From Saprospiraceae bacterium UBA2365 (GTDB lineage Bacteria > Bacteroidota > Bacteroidia > Chitinophagales > Saprospiraceae), in the NCBI GenBank assembly GCA_002344345.1, contig DDTL01000198.1, positions 2,450 through 14,755 on the forward strand: a stretch of 12,306 nucleotides of DNA, in the 5' to 3' direction. Every line of letters begins with the position of its first letter. The stretch's first letter is position 1. The position numbers were made by a program, and so were the translations under genes. Positions 1-7,138 of this stretch are shown here, piece by piece. The notes beneath the pieces are model-generated. The model saw only the letters and a list, made by a program, of their open reading frames with translations. It was not told where the DNA came from and made no database searches.

Positions 1-31
1 GTGAGAAAATCCTGCTTATCTGCACTATTAA

Positions 32-62
32 CTTTAACCCTTGATTCGCATGTATAGCTTTG
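32..62 (+). promoter_or_regulatory. candidate Bacteroidetes-type promoter for the radical SAM gene
   Basis: TAGCTTTG at 55-62 matches the Bacteroidetes -7 consensus TAnnTTTG exactly. A CTTT at 32-35 sits about 19 bases upstream, where a TTTG-like -33 element is expected, but it is an imperfect match. Transcription would start near 68-70, leaving a leader of about 25 bases before the ATG at 94. The match is by eye only. Confidence 0.4.
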
Positions 63-93
63 TTTAGAATGAAAGACTGAAAATTTGTCATGG

Positions 94-1392
94 ATGAAAA
101 TAACACTTATCAAACCCTCCATGGGTGAACTGGCGACCGGATATCAGATCGCCAAAGGAAGTATGGAACCTTTGGCATTGGCTATTCTGGCAGGACTGAT
201 CGGAGACACTCATAAAAAAGTATTTTATGATGACCGGCTGGAAAATATTCCGTTTGATGAGCCGACGGATGCTGTTTGCATTACTGTGGACTCCTTCAGT
301 GCACGACGGTCTTATGAAATTGCGCGTATTTACAGGGGAAATGGAGTGAAAGTGATCCTTGGGGGCGTGCATGTGACTTTATTGCCGGAAGAGGCGATGC
401 AGTACTCAGATGCGATCGTGGTTGGAGATGCAGAACCCGTCTGGAAAAGTCTGATGACCGATCTGGAAAAGGGTAAGCTAAAAAAAATTTACCAGGCAGA
501 CTTTGTAGCACCACAAGCAGGATGTTTTCCTGACAGGAGCATTTTTAGGGGGAAGAAATACCTTCCCGTTTCCATGATGCAATACAGCCGGGGTTGCAAG
601 TTCAAATGTACTTTTTGTTCAGTCTCCAAATTTTTTAATCACTCCTACCAAACCCGGAAAATTGACGATGTCCTGTATGAAATCGAAAAAGACCAACTGA
701 AAACGATCCTTTTTGTAGACGACAATATGGTCACGGACAAAAAAGGGTTGAAGGATTTTTTAAGGGAACTCAAACCCTTAAAAGTCAGATGGGCCAGTCA
801 ATCCAGTATAGATATGGTTAAAGACAAGGAATTGCTCAGACTGATGAAAGACAGTGGTTGTATAGGTAACCTGATCGGTTTTGAATCGATCAATATACAC
901 ACATTGAAATGGTTCAAAAAAGCGCCGAATATCAAGGATTTCAATCAATACAAAGAAGTGCTGGAGGTTTTGAGGGATCATGGATTCCTGACATGGGCAA
1001 GTTTTATGATAGGCAATGATTTTGATACACTGGACACCATTGAACGCACTGTGGAGTTTGCTATCAAAAGCAAATTCACACTTGCTTTTTTTCATGTACT
1101 GATGCCTTATCCCGGAACGGAAGTTTTTGAGCAGTTCAGGCGGGAAAACCGTTTATTATTTGAAAACCAATGGTGGAACCATCCTGATTACAGGTACAAT
1201 CATGCTGCCTTTACACCAAAACTGATGACGGCAGATGATTTGACTGAGGCGACTATCAAAGCCAATGAGGATTTTTATTCTGTTGCTTCTATTGCACATC
1301 GGGCGATGGATACGAGTACACATCTCAGTAATCTGGTCAATATGCTGATCTATGCCCGGCTAAATCATATGCTGAAAACAACCAGTGTATAA
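94..1392 (+). CDS. cobalamin-binding-domain radical SAM protein, substrate unknown
   Basis: This is a 432-residue enzyme of the B12-binding/radical SAM superfamily, which uses a [4Fe-4S] cluster and S-adenosylmethionine for radical chemistry, often methylation or ring formation on lipids, pigments or antibiotics. The N-terminal ~130 residues look like a Rossmann-type cobalamin-binding domain (for example ILGGVHVTLLPEEA followed by VVGDAEP). The cluster-binding motif CKFKCTFC is intact at C168, C172 and C175. LFVDDNM and the FESIN region fit the radical SAM barrel. The C-terminal ~100 residues are accessory and do not reveal a substrate. I chose the ATG at 94 rather than a TTG at 85, because MKITLIKPS is a typical beginning for this family and lies a good distance from the promoter-like site at 55-62. 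No pathway neighbour is visible: the next gene is the unrelated pheT, 676 bases away. Family assignment is firm; substrate is unknown. Confidence 0.88.
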   Translation: MKITLIKPSMGELATGYQIAKGSMEPLALAILAGLIGDTHKKVFYDDRLENIPFDEPTDAVCITVDSFSARRSYEIARIYRGNGVKVILGGVHVTLLPEEAMQYSDAIVVGDAEPVWKSLMTDLEKGKLKKIYQADFVAPQAGCFPDRSIFRGKKYLPVSMMQYSRGCKFKCTFCSVSKFFNHSYQTRKIDDVLYEIEKDQLKTILFVDDNMVTDKKGLKDFLRELKPLKVRWASQSSIDMVKDKELLRLMKDSGCIGNLIGFESINIHTLKWFKKAPNIKDFNQYKEVLEVLRDHGFLTWASFMIGNDFDTLDTIERTVEFAIKSKFTLAFFHVLMPYPGTEVFEQFRRENRLLFENQWWNHPDYRYNHAAFTPKLMTADDLTEATIKANEDFYSVASIAHRAMDTSTHLSNLVNMLIYARLNHMLKTTSV

Positions 1393-1862
1393 CCATGATA
1401 CAGAGACCGCATTTAAAAGATAAAGGTTGAGTTTGCTCACAAAAGTTCAATTTATTGGTTTTCAATCGTCTTTTGCTCAAGCCTACAGACGTCATAGAAC
1501 AGCACAAGATTAAAGGGAAACGATTGACAACCTACAAATTAAAAGTCCTCTTATATGAAGATTTTTGGGAGCAAAGACATTTCGGAGCAGACTTATGGTT
1601 GATATTTTGAACAATTATTTTGATTTTCAAACAAAAACAAAGCAGCAAAAAACACATGTTTTCAAAAAGTTGCCCATCCTTTTCCCCCATGTTTTCTCAT
1701 AAAAGGCAAAAAATCGCGGTTTTCCTGCAGACATCATATGGCAATTACAATTTTTGCCAGGCACACAAATTTTGGTTGTTCTGACACATTTTATTATTAT
1801 CTGCCTATCTTTGCAGATTATTTTACATTTAGAAATTAAGGACAAAATTTATTAAAATTTTT
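1393..1862. other. intergenic stretch without a convincing gene
   Basis: I see no gene I can support here. A frame open for 59 codons on the + strand (1431-1610) has no ATG near its beginning and no recognisable motif. A minus-strand frame at 1627-1845 consists of AT-rich sequence and overlaps the promoter-like site at 1806-1813. No tRNA cloverleaf, transposon end or strong terminator for the radical SAM gene is apparent. The last ~80 bases contain the likely pheT promoter. Confidence 0.5.
1781..1813 (+). promoter_or_regulatory. likely promoter of the pheT transcript
   Basis: TATCTTTG at 1806-1813 is an exact TAnnTTTG match. CTGACA at 1781-1786 (within TTCTGACA) lies 19 bases upstream and could be the -33 element. 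Transcription would begin near 1820, so the pheT message would carry an untranslated or leader region of about 250 nucleotides. That is long for a housekeeping gene and leaves room for the leader frame and hairpins described below. Confidence 0.5.
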
Positions 1863-1889
1863 ATGGTATTTAAAAAATTAAGATACCAT
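1863..1889 (+). promoter_or_regulatory. hairpin or dyad covering the leader start codon
   Basis: ATGGTAT (1863-1869) and ATACCAT (1883-1889) are perfect inverted repeats. With one G-U and one further A-U pair, the RNA stem could reach 9 pairs around a 9-base loop. The left arm contains the start codon of the candidate leader peptide, so folding could hide it. As DNA it could instead be an operator-like dyad just downstream of the promoter. No function is shown. Confidence 0.35.
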
Positions 1890-1979
1890 GAAAGATTTTT
1901 TAACATGTCAAAAGAATATCAGGGCACTGATGAAATGGGAATAAAAAACATTGATATTTTTTTCACGAACCAGACATGA
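1863..1979 (+). CDS. candidate Phe-rich leader peptide upstream of pheT
   Basis: A 38-codon frame starts with ATG about 43 bases after the predicted transcription start and ends 89 bases before pheT. Five of its 38 codons are Phe: F3, the pair F12-F13, and the pair F33-F34 five codons from the stop. The second pair is at 1959-1964, 24 bases before a terminator-like hairpin (1989-2017). In Escherichia coli, pheST is controlled by attenuation through a Phe-rich leader peptide; a similar arrangement here is inference. Caution is needed: TTT codons arise easily in T-rich DNA, there is no clear ribosome-binding site, and a second overlapping frame (1888-1944, 18 codons, one Phe) also exists. The encoded peptide has no recognised domain. 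Confidence 0.35.
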   Translation: MVFKKLRYHERFFNMSKEYQGTDEMGIKNIDIFFTNQT

Positions 1980-1988
1980 ATGTTAACT

Positions 1989-2021
1989 ATACTGAAATCC
2001 TATAGCATTTTCAGTATTTTT
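1989..2021 (+). terminator. candidate attenuator hairpin ahead of pheT
   Basis: ATACTGAAA (1989-1997) and TTTCAGTAT (2009-2017) form a perfect 9-bp stem with an 11-base loop, and five T residues (2017-2021) overlap and follow the right arm. This has the form of an intrinsic terminator, although the stem is only one-third G+C and therefore weak. It lies 10 bases after the leader stop codon and 47 bases before the pheT ATG. A competing short pairing, CTATA (1987-1991) with TATAG (2001-2005), would disrupt the left arm. TTTCA at 1961-1965, inside the second Phe pair, could also pair with TGAAA of the left arm. Both alternatives are short. Confidence 0.4.
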
Positions 2022-2068
2022 CATCAAAGGTTTCATTTTACCAAAGAAGAAAAACAAAAAACACACAT

Positions 2069-4510
2069 ATGAAAATTTCGTTGAACTGGTTGTCAGATTA
2101 TCTGGATTTGAAGGATTATTCAGTTGAAAAACTATCAGACATTTTCACCAGCCTTGGACTGGAGGTTGCCAGTGTGGATAAGATCGAAACCATAAAAGGA
2201 GGGCTCAATGGTATCGTGATCGGACATGTACTGACAGTGGAAAAACATCCAAATGCAGACAGGCTTTCTCTTACGACGGTTGACGTTGGGCGCGGAGAAC
2301 CATTGCGGATCGTATGCGGAGCACCAAATGTGGCTGCCGGACAAAAAGTACCTGTTGCAACTGAAGGCGCGATCCTTTACAGCCAGTCAGGAGAACCATG
2401 GGAGATCAAAAAAGGGAAGATAAGGGGAGAAATTTCAGAAGGAATGATCTGTGCTGAAGATGAACTGGGACTGGGTGAAAGTCATGCCGGCATTATGGTT
2501 TTACCGGAAGCATTGGTACCAGGGACTTTAGCCAGAGATTATTTTAACGTTACAGAAGATGTAGTTTTTGAAATTGAACTCACACCCAACAGATCTGACG
2601 CCACTTCTCACCTTGGAGTTGCGAGGGATCTTGCGGCCTATCTGATCGTCAATGAAGGCTATCAGGGAAAAGTCCAAAAAATAGATTTGAGCCATATAAA
2701 AAAAGATCGCAATGGTCTATCTATCAATGTAGTAGTGGAAGATGAACAAGCTTGTCCCAGATATTCAGGACTGACCATAAACGGTGTAAAAATTGCGGAT
2801 TCACCGGGTTGGCTCCAAAACAGACTCAGGGCTATTGGTGTAAGACCGATCAACAATATTGTAGACATCACAAATTATATTTTGCATGAATATGGTCAGC
2901 CATTGCATGCTTTTGATGCAGATCAGATACCAGGTGGAGAGATCAGGATCAAAAAATTGGCTGCCGGCACCACTTTTGTTACTTTGGATGAGATAGAGCG
3001 AAAACTGACTGACCACGACTTGATGATCTGCGGAAAAAATTCCGAAGGCTTATGCATCGCCGGCGTATTTGGAGGTTTAACATCAGGGGTAACTGAAAAA
3101 ACCACCAATATTTTCCTTGAATCTGCTCATTTCTCTGCCAAAACAGTCAGAAAAACGAGCATGCACCACATTTTGAGAACAGATGCAGCAATGGTTTTTG
3201 AGAAAGGCTCTGACCCTACAGTTACTGTGGAAGCATTGAAACGTGCCGCCATGCTTATCAGGGAGATTGCCGGAGGTGAGATCACTTCAGATATCGTTGA
3301 TATTTACCCTAAAGAGATCAAACCTGCATTGGTTCAGGTAAAATATGAACACATCAACCGTTTGATAGGTATTGAGATCCCACTGGAACAGCTAAAACGG
3401 ATTTTTTCAGCTCTTAATATCCATTTCGTTGAAGAAAAAGAGGACGGCGCCATTCTCCAAATCCCGACTGACAAGGCGGATGTGACCAGGGAAGCTGATG
3501 TGATCGAAGAAGTGCTTAGGATCTATGGCTTGAACAATGTTCCGCTACCTGAAAAAGTGACAATATCGGTTTCCTCCAATGATCGCAAGGAAAATTACAG
3601 GGTTCGCAACCATTTGAGTGAATACCTGACCGGGCAATCATTTTTTGAAACGATGAGCTTATCGCTCAATTCTTCCAAAAAATACCTGGAAACCGAGGTT
3701 TGTTCTAAGGATGAACTGGTATTTATCAACAATACATCCAATGTTCAGCTGGATATCCTGAGACCGGAAATGCTTTTTTCAACGCTCGAAAATGTGGCAT
3801 ACAACCAAAATCGCCAACAGAAGGATCTGTTGATGTTTGAGTTTGGCAGAGCATATAAAATGATCCAGGGTGAGGTTCAGGAAAGAGAATATTTATGTAT
3901 ATTTGGTACAGGTTTGTCCCAACCAGCCAACTGGAAGGTGAAAAGCCCTGAACCGGTTGATTTTTATCTGATAAAATCACATTGTACCAACATACTCAGC
4001 CGTTTGAATATCGGAATGCAGCATTTTGAAGAAAAAAGGGATAATAGATTTGAGTATGTTCTGAGTATTTTTGGAAAAGAAGCAGAGATTGGTATCATTG
4101 GCAAAGTAAACGACCCATTGAAAAGTTATTTTGGGGTAAAACAGGATGTTTATTATGCTCAGTTTGATTTTGAAAAACTGATCGAAGCAGGTAGCAATCA
4201 GTTTATTGTCGGGGAGATCAGCAGATTCCCCGGAACAACCAGAGATATTGCATTGATTTTGGATAAAAAGATCAGATACGAAGAGCTGGAACAAGAAGCA
4301 TTTTTGGTAATGGACAAAACATTAAAGTCAGTTGATTTGTTTGATGTATACGAAAATGAAACGCAGTTTGGCAAAGAAAAGTGGTCCTATGCCCTTTCAT
4401 TCAGATTTGAGGATGTGAATAAAACTCTAAAAGACGAGGATATTGACCCTCAAATGCAGCGATTTATGGATCATTTGGAGCAAAAATTTAAGCTAAAAGT
4501 TAGAAAATAG
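2069..4510 (+). CDS. pheT: phenylalanine-tRNA ligase beta subunit
   Basis: PheT is the large subunit of the heterotetrameric cytoplasmic Phe-tRNA synthetase, which charges tRNA-Phe together with PheS; pheS is not in this window. At 813 residues it has the full bacterial length and domain order: an N-terminal segment (MKISLNWLSDYLDL), an EMAP-type tRNA-binding OB fold at about 40-150 (HPNADRLSLTTVDVG, then VCGAPN), and a B3/B4 domain with the editing region at about 160-390 (ELTPNRSDATSHLG). A B5 domain follows at about 400-480, ending in TREADVIEEVLRIYG, then a catalytic-like core that lacks active-site function in this subunit. The C-terminal FDX-ACB tRNA-binding domain (SRFPGTTRDIALILD) spans about 715-813. 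The ATG at 2069 follows the A-rich sequence typical of this phylum. It probably begins the transcript from the promoter near 1806 and is followed after 33 bases by a small gene. No lesion is seen. Confidence 0.97.
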   Translation: MKISLNWLSDYLDLKDYSVEKLSDIFTSLGLEVASVDKIETIKGGLNGIVIGHVLTVEKHPNADRLSLTTVDVGRGEPLRIVCGAPNVAAGQKVPVATEGAILYSQSGEPWEIKKGKIRGEISEGMICAEDELGLGESHAGIMVLPEALVPGTLARDYFNVTEDVVFEIELTPNRSDATSHLGVARDLAAYLIVNEGYQGKVQKIDLSHIKKDRNGLSINVVVEDEQACPRYSGLTINGVKIADSPGWLQNRLRAIGVRPINNIVDITNYILHEYGQPLHAFDADQIPGGEIRIKKLAAGTTFVTLDEIERKLTDHDLMICGKNSEGLCIAGVFGGLTSGVTEKTTNIFLESAHFSAKTVRKTSMHHILRTDAAMVFEKGSDPTVTVEALKRAAMLIREIAGGEITSDIVDIYPKEIKPALVQVKYEHINRLIGIEIPLEQLKRIFSALNIHFVEEKEDGAILQIPTDKADVTREADVIEEVLRIYGLNNVPLPEKVTISVSSNDRKENYRVRNHLSEYLTGQSFFETMSLSLNSSKKYLETEVCSKDELVFINNTSNVQLDILRPEMLFSTLENVAYNQNRQQKDLLMFEFGRAYKMIQGEVQEREYLCIFGTGLSQPANWKVKSPEPVDFYLIKSHCTNILSRLNIGMQHFEEKRDNRFEYVLSIFGKEAEIGIIGKVNDPLKSYFGVKQDVYYAQFDFEKLIEAGSNQFIVGEISRFPGTTRDIALILDKKIRYEELEQEAFLVMDKTLKSVDLFDVYENETQFGKEKWSYALSFRFEDVNKTLKDEDIDPQMQRFMDHLEQKFKLKVRK

Positions 4511-4543
4511 TAATTATTTAAAATTTTCTTTTAATTTTGAAGC

Positions 4544-4822
4544 ATGTATGCGCTATTGAAAAAAATAGATGCGATCGAGGAAAAAGCCAAAGAATTGCTT
4601 TTAAAAGTGGAAGCATTAAAGCATGAAAATGATTTTTACCATCAGGAAAACATACAATTGAGAAAAGAACTAAAACAACATAAAGACAGAATTGAGGAAT
4701 TAACATTGTCTCAGTTTACTGATAATAAACAAAGCGAGGTTAACAGAGTAGCAATCAAACAGGAGATCAGGCATTTGAAGGAAGAAGTGGATGAGTGCAT
4801 TAAACTGACTCATAATATTTAA
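4544..4822 (+). CDS. small coiled-coil protein between pheT and zapA
   Basis: This 92-residue hydrophilic protein is almost entirely predicted coiled coil: heptad-spaced Leu and Ile run through KELLLKVEALKHENDFY and QLRKELKQHKDRIEELTL. There is no signal peptide, membrane segment or catalytic motif, so it should be cytoplasmic. It starts 33 bases after pheT and ends 5 bases before the zapA GTG, which implies co-transcription with zapA. From size, coiled-coil character and position, a division-associated role comparable to the ZapB partner of ZapA is an attractive inference; I do not recognise true ZapB homology. TAATTTTG at 4532-4539 matches the TAnnTTTG promoter element but would place the transcription start at or near the ATG, so it may be chance. 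Confidence 0.75.
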   Translation: MYALLKKIDAIEEKAKELLLKVEALKHENDFYHQENIQLRKELKQHKDRIEELTLSQFTDNKQSEVNRVAIKQEIRHLKEEVDECIKLTHNI

Positions 4823-4827
4823 CAGAG

Positions 4828-5115
4828 GTGAAAGAAAAAGAGTTAGTTAAATATAATTTTATGGTGGCTGGGAAAGCCTACCCTGTCAGAGCCAGGTTGT
4901 CTGAGATAGAGGATTTGAAGCAAATTGAACAATTGGTCAATTCAAAAATTTACGAGTTCATGGTAAAATATTCCAAACTTGGCAGAATGGATATTTTAAC
5001 TCTTGGATTTCTGGCGGCAATTTCTGAAATAAAAGAAACGCACAGCCAAATTGATCAGGATACATTGCTTCAAAAACTGGAAAACCTTGAAGGGATTCTG
5101 GATACTACACGATAA
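4828..5115 (+). CDS. zapA: cell division protein ZapA
   Basis: ZapA is a small cytoplasmic protein that binds FtsZ and bundles its filaments at the division ring. This 95-residue protein has the family's length and layout: a short beta-rich N-terminal part (VKYNFMVAGKAYPVRA), a helix (SEIEDLKQIEQLVNSKIYEF), the hydrophobic stretch MDILTLGFLAAISEI, and a C-terminal helix for coiled-coil dimerisation. The start is a GTG at 4828, preceded by AGAG too close to act as a normal Shine-Dalgarno site. An ATG at 4861 would remove the first beta strand, so I prefer the GTG. The gene follows the coiled-coil gene by 5 bases. Beyond the GTG start nothing is unusual. Confidence 0.88.
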   Translation: MKEKELVKYNFMVAGKAYPVRARLSEIEDLKQIEQLVNSKIYEFMVKYSKLGRMDILTLGFLAAISEIKETHSQIDQDTLLQKLENLEGILDTTR

Positions 5116-5146
5116 ATTTCCTGCATTTTTGTCTTATATATTATTG

Positions 5147-5170
5147 CAGTCGGACAGATGTGTCCGGTTG
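5147..5170 (+). promoter_or_regulatory. strong hairpin between zapA and rny
   Basis: CAGTCGGACA (5147-5156) can pair with TGTCCGGTTG (5161-5170) around the loop GATG. The core CGGACA/TGTCCG is perfect, and the outer part adds two Watson-Crick and two G-U pairs. Only scattered T residues follow (TCTTCATT), so it is not a canonical terminator. It ends 28 bases before the rny ATG and could be a weak terminator, a processing or stability element, or a control site for RNase Y synthesis. Which of these applies cannot be decided from sequence. Confidence 0.45.
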
Positions 5171-5198
5171 TCTTCATTAACATACAAATTTGAAAATT

Positions 5199-6854
5199 AT
5201 GGAAATTGGATTATTAATCGGTATCCTTTCAGGAGTAGTCGTCGGTTTTGCAGCCGGCTATTATATTTACCGGACAATGATTAAATCTAAGATCGATGAG
5301 GCCAATAAAAAGGCTGATTTGACATTATCAGATGCAAAATTGCATGCCCAAAGGATCACTGATGAGGCGATTTTTAAGATCGAGGCAATGGAGGAAAAGG
5401 CCAGAGTGAAGAATGAGCAAATTAAAAATCAAAAGATACAGGAAGCCAAAGATAAGTACAATGCATTGAGAATCAGTTATGAAAACTACAAAGCAGATCA
5501 AAAAGTTGAACTGAAGGAAAGAGAAATGGAAGTGGTTGGCAAAGAAAAAGAATTGCAATTACAGGTAAATCAGTTTAATGCAAGAAAAGAAACGCTCGAC
5601 CAAAAAGAAGCTGAAATTAAAACCATCAAGGATAATCTGAGCAAACAGGTTGAAATAATCAGAAAGAAAAAAGAAGAACTCGACAGTTCTAATGAAAGAT
5701 TCATTCGAGAGCTCGAAAATATTGCAAAATTATCAGAATCTGAGGCTAAAGATCAATTGCTGAATGCTGTCAGAGAAAAAGCACAGGCTGATGCATTGGC
5801 CATTGAAAAGACTACCATCAATACAGCAAAACTTAATGCGAATAAGGAAGCCAAAAGGATTGTCATTCAGACCATCCAACGTATGGTGGGTGAGTATACC
5901 ATAGAAAACACGGTATCCGTATTCAATCTGGAATCTGACGACATCAAAGGCCAGATCATCGGACGTGAAGGAAGGAATATCCGTGCTTTGGAAGCAGCTA
6001 CCGGGGCAGAAATCGTAGTTGACGACACACCGGAAGCCATTGTGATTTCCAGCTTTGACCCGATCAGAAGAGAAATATGCCGGCTATCTTTGAAAAGACT
6101 GGTTGCCGACGGACGGATCCATCCTGCCAGAATTGAAGAGGTGGTTGCCAAAGTCAAGAAAGAACTTGATGATAAAATTATCGAGATCGGAGAAAGAACC
6201 ATCATCGACCTCGACGTTCACGGACTCGATCCTTATCTGGTTAAAATGGTAGGAAGGATGCGTTTCCGCTCTTCCTATGGCCAGAATCTGCTCAAGCATT
6301 CTATTGAAACAGCCAAGTTGTGCGCAACCATGGCAGCTGAATTGAGTCTCAACCCGAATCAGGTTAAAATGGCTAAACGAGCAGGATTACTGCACGATAT
6401 TGGTAAAGTTGCAGAAGAAGAAACTGAGCTTTCACACGCATTGTATGGTATGAAGATCTGCGAAAAGCACAATGAAAATCCCATTGTTTGCAACGCAGTA
6501 GGTGCACACCATGATGAGATAGAGATGAGTAATATTTTATCACCTATCATCCAGGCCTGTGATGCTATATCAGGAGCAAGACCAGGAGCCAGAAGAGAGA
6601 TCCTGGAAAGCTACCTTAAACGAATCGGTGAACTCGAAGATCTGGCCTTGTCTTATGAAGGTGTCCAAAAGGCTTACGCCATGCAGGCAGGAAGAGAACT
6701 GAGGGTGATCGTTGAAAGTGAAAAAGTAACGGATGAGTCTGTGGACGATCTGTCATTCATGATCTCACAGCGCATCCAGAATGAGATGCAATACCCGGGG
6801 CAAGTCAAAGTGACTGTGATCAGGGAAAAAAGAGCGGTTAATTTCGCAAGATAA
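5199..6854 (+). CDS. rny: ribonuclease Y
   Basis: RNase Y is a membrane-anchored endoribonuclease that initiates mRNA decay and processing. The protein has 551 residues from the ATG at 5199, slightly longer than many family members. One N-terminal transmembrane helix (about residues 3-25, LLIGILSGVVVGFAAGYYIY) is followed by a long charged coiled coil to about 215. A KH RNA-binding domain carries the GxxG loop as GREG at 255-258. The HD phosphodiesterase domain contains H367, the metal-binding pair H399-D400 in LLHDIGK, and GAHHDE at 435-440, so the catalytic residues look intact. An upstream in-frame TTG at 5190 is possible, but ATG 5199 gives the normal MEIGLLIG beginning. The gene lies 83 bases after zapA with a hairpin between them and is closed by a terminator. 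Confidence 0.97.
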   Translation: MEIGLLIGILSGVVVGFAAGYYIYRTMIKSKIDEANKKADLTLSDAKLHAQRITDEAIFKIEAMEEKARVKNEQIKNQKIQEAKDKYNALRISYENYKADQKVELKEREMEVVGKEKELQLQVNQFNARKETLDQKEAEIKTIKDNLSKQVEIIRKKKEELDSSNERFIRELENIAKLSESEAKDQLLNAVREKAQADALAIEKTTINTAKLNANKEAKRIVIQTIQRMVGEYTIENTVSVFNLESDDIKGQIIGREGRNIRALEAATGAEIVVDDTPEAIVISSFDPIRREICRLSLKRLVADGRIHPARIEEVVAKVKKELDDKIIEIGERTIIDLDVHGLDPYLVKMVGRMRFRSSYGQNLLKHSIETAKLCATMAAELSLNPNQVKMAKRAGLLHDIGKVAEEETELSHALYGMKICEKHNENPIVCNAVGAHHDEIEMSNILSPIIQACDAISGARPGARREILESYLKRIGELEDLALSYEGVQKAYAMQAGRELRVIVESEKVTDESVDDLSFMISQRIQNEMQYPGQVKVTVIREKRAVNFAR

Positions 6855-6861
6855 AATACAG

Positions 6862-6936
6862 GGAACAGTTTGTTATCCATTTCGATGAACAGGAGATTTA
6901 CCTTTTCATTCAAGTTGTTCAAACTGTTCCTTTGTT
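6862..6936 (+). terminator. intrinsic terminator after rny
   Basis: GGAACAGTTTG (6862-6872) and CAAACTGTTCC (6920-6930) are perfect 11-bp inverted repeats, followed by TTTGTTTTT. The loop is long, 47 bases, and may fold further through ATGAA/TTCAT. The T-rich run right after the stem supports termination of the pheT-zapA-rny region. The unusual loop length leaves some doubt. Confidence 0.6.
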
Positions 6937-6943
6937 TTTATGT

Positions 6944-6971
6944 TTGAGTTGTTGAGTTGTTGAGTTGTTGA
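6944..6971 (+). repeat. 8-bp microsatellite TTGAGTTG
   Basis: About three and a half copies of the 8-base unit TTGAGTTG run head to tail between the rny terminator and the next gene. A second simple repeat of different sequence begins about 55 bases later. I see no coding function for it. Confidence 0.75.
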
Positions 6972-7024
6972 AAAAAATGATTGTAAATTACGACTTTATA
7001 TCGTGGGTACATCCATCGTACATG

Positions 7025-7138
7025 TCGAATTTTCAAATCTTCAAATCTTCGAATTTTCAAATCTCGCAGATCCCGACATTCATCCTCGGGGCTCGAATCC
7101 TCAAATTTTCAAATCTTCAAATCTTCAGATCTTGAATC
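7025..7138 (+). repeat. AATTTTCAAATCTTC-type simple repeats
   Basis: Two clusters (7025-7065 and 7093-7138) are built from copies of AAATCTTC and AATTTTCAAATC with few changes, separated by about 27 bases of other sequence. If translated in the frame of the downstream gene they give SNLQIF-type residues unlike any folded domain. They look like intergenic simple sequence that happens to be open in the gene's frame, and they make the start of that gene uncertain. Confidence 0.65.

Noticed and set aside
1431..1610. 59-codon open frame after the radical SAM gene
   Set aside because: It has no start codon near its beginning and no recognisable motif, and its length is within chance for this composition.
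1627..1845. Minus-strand 72-codon frame
   Set aside because: The sequence is low-complexity and A+T-rich, overlaps the likely pheT promoter, and the product resembles no protein.
6944..7138. CRISPR-like array
   Set aside because: The repeats are 8-15 base simple sequences in direct contact, without unique spacers of regular length or cas genes.
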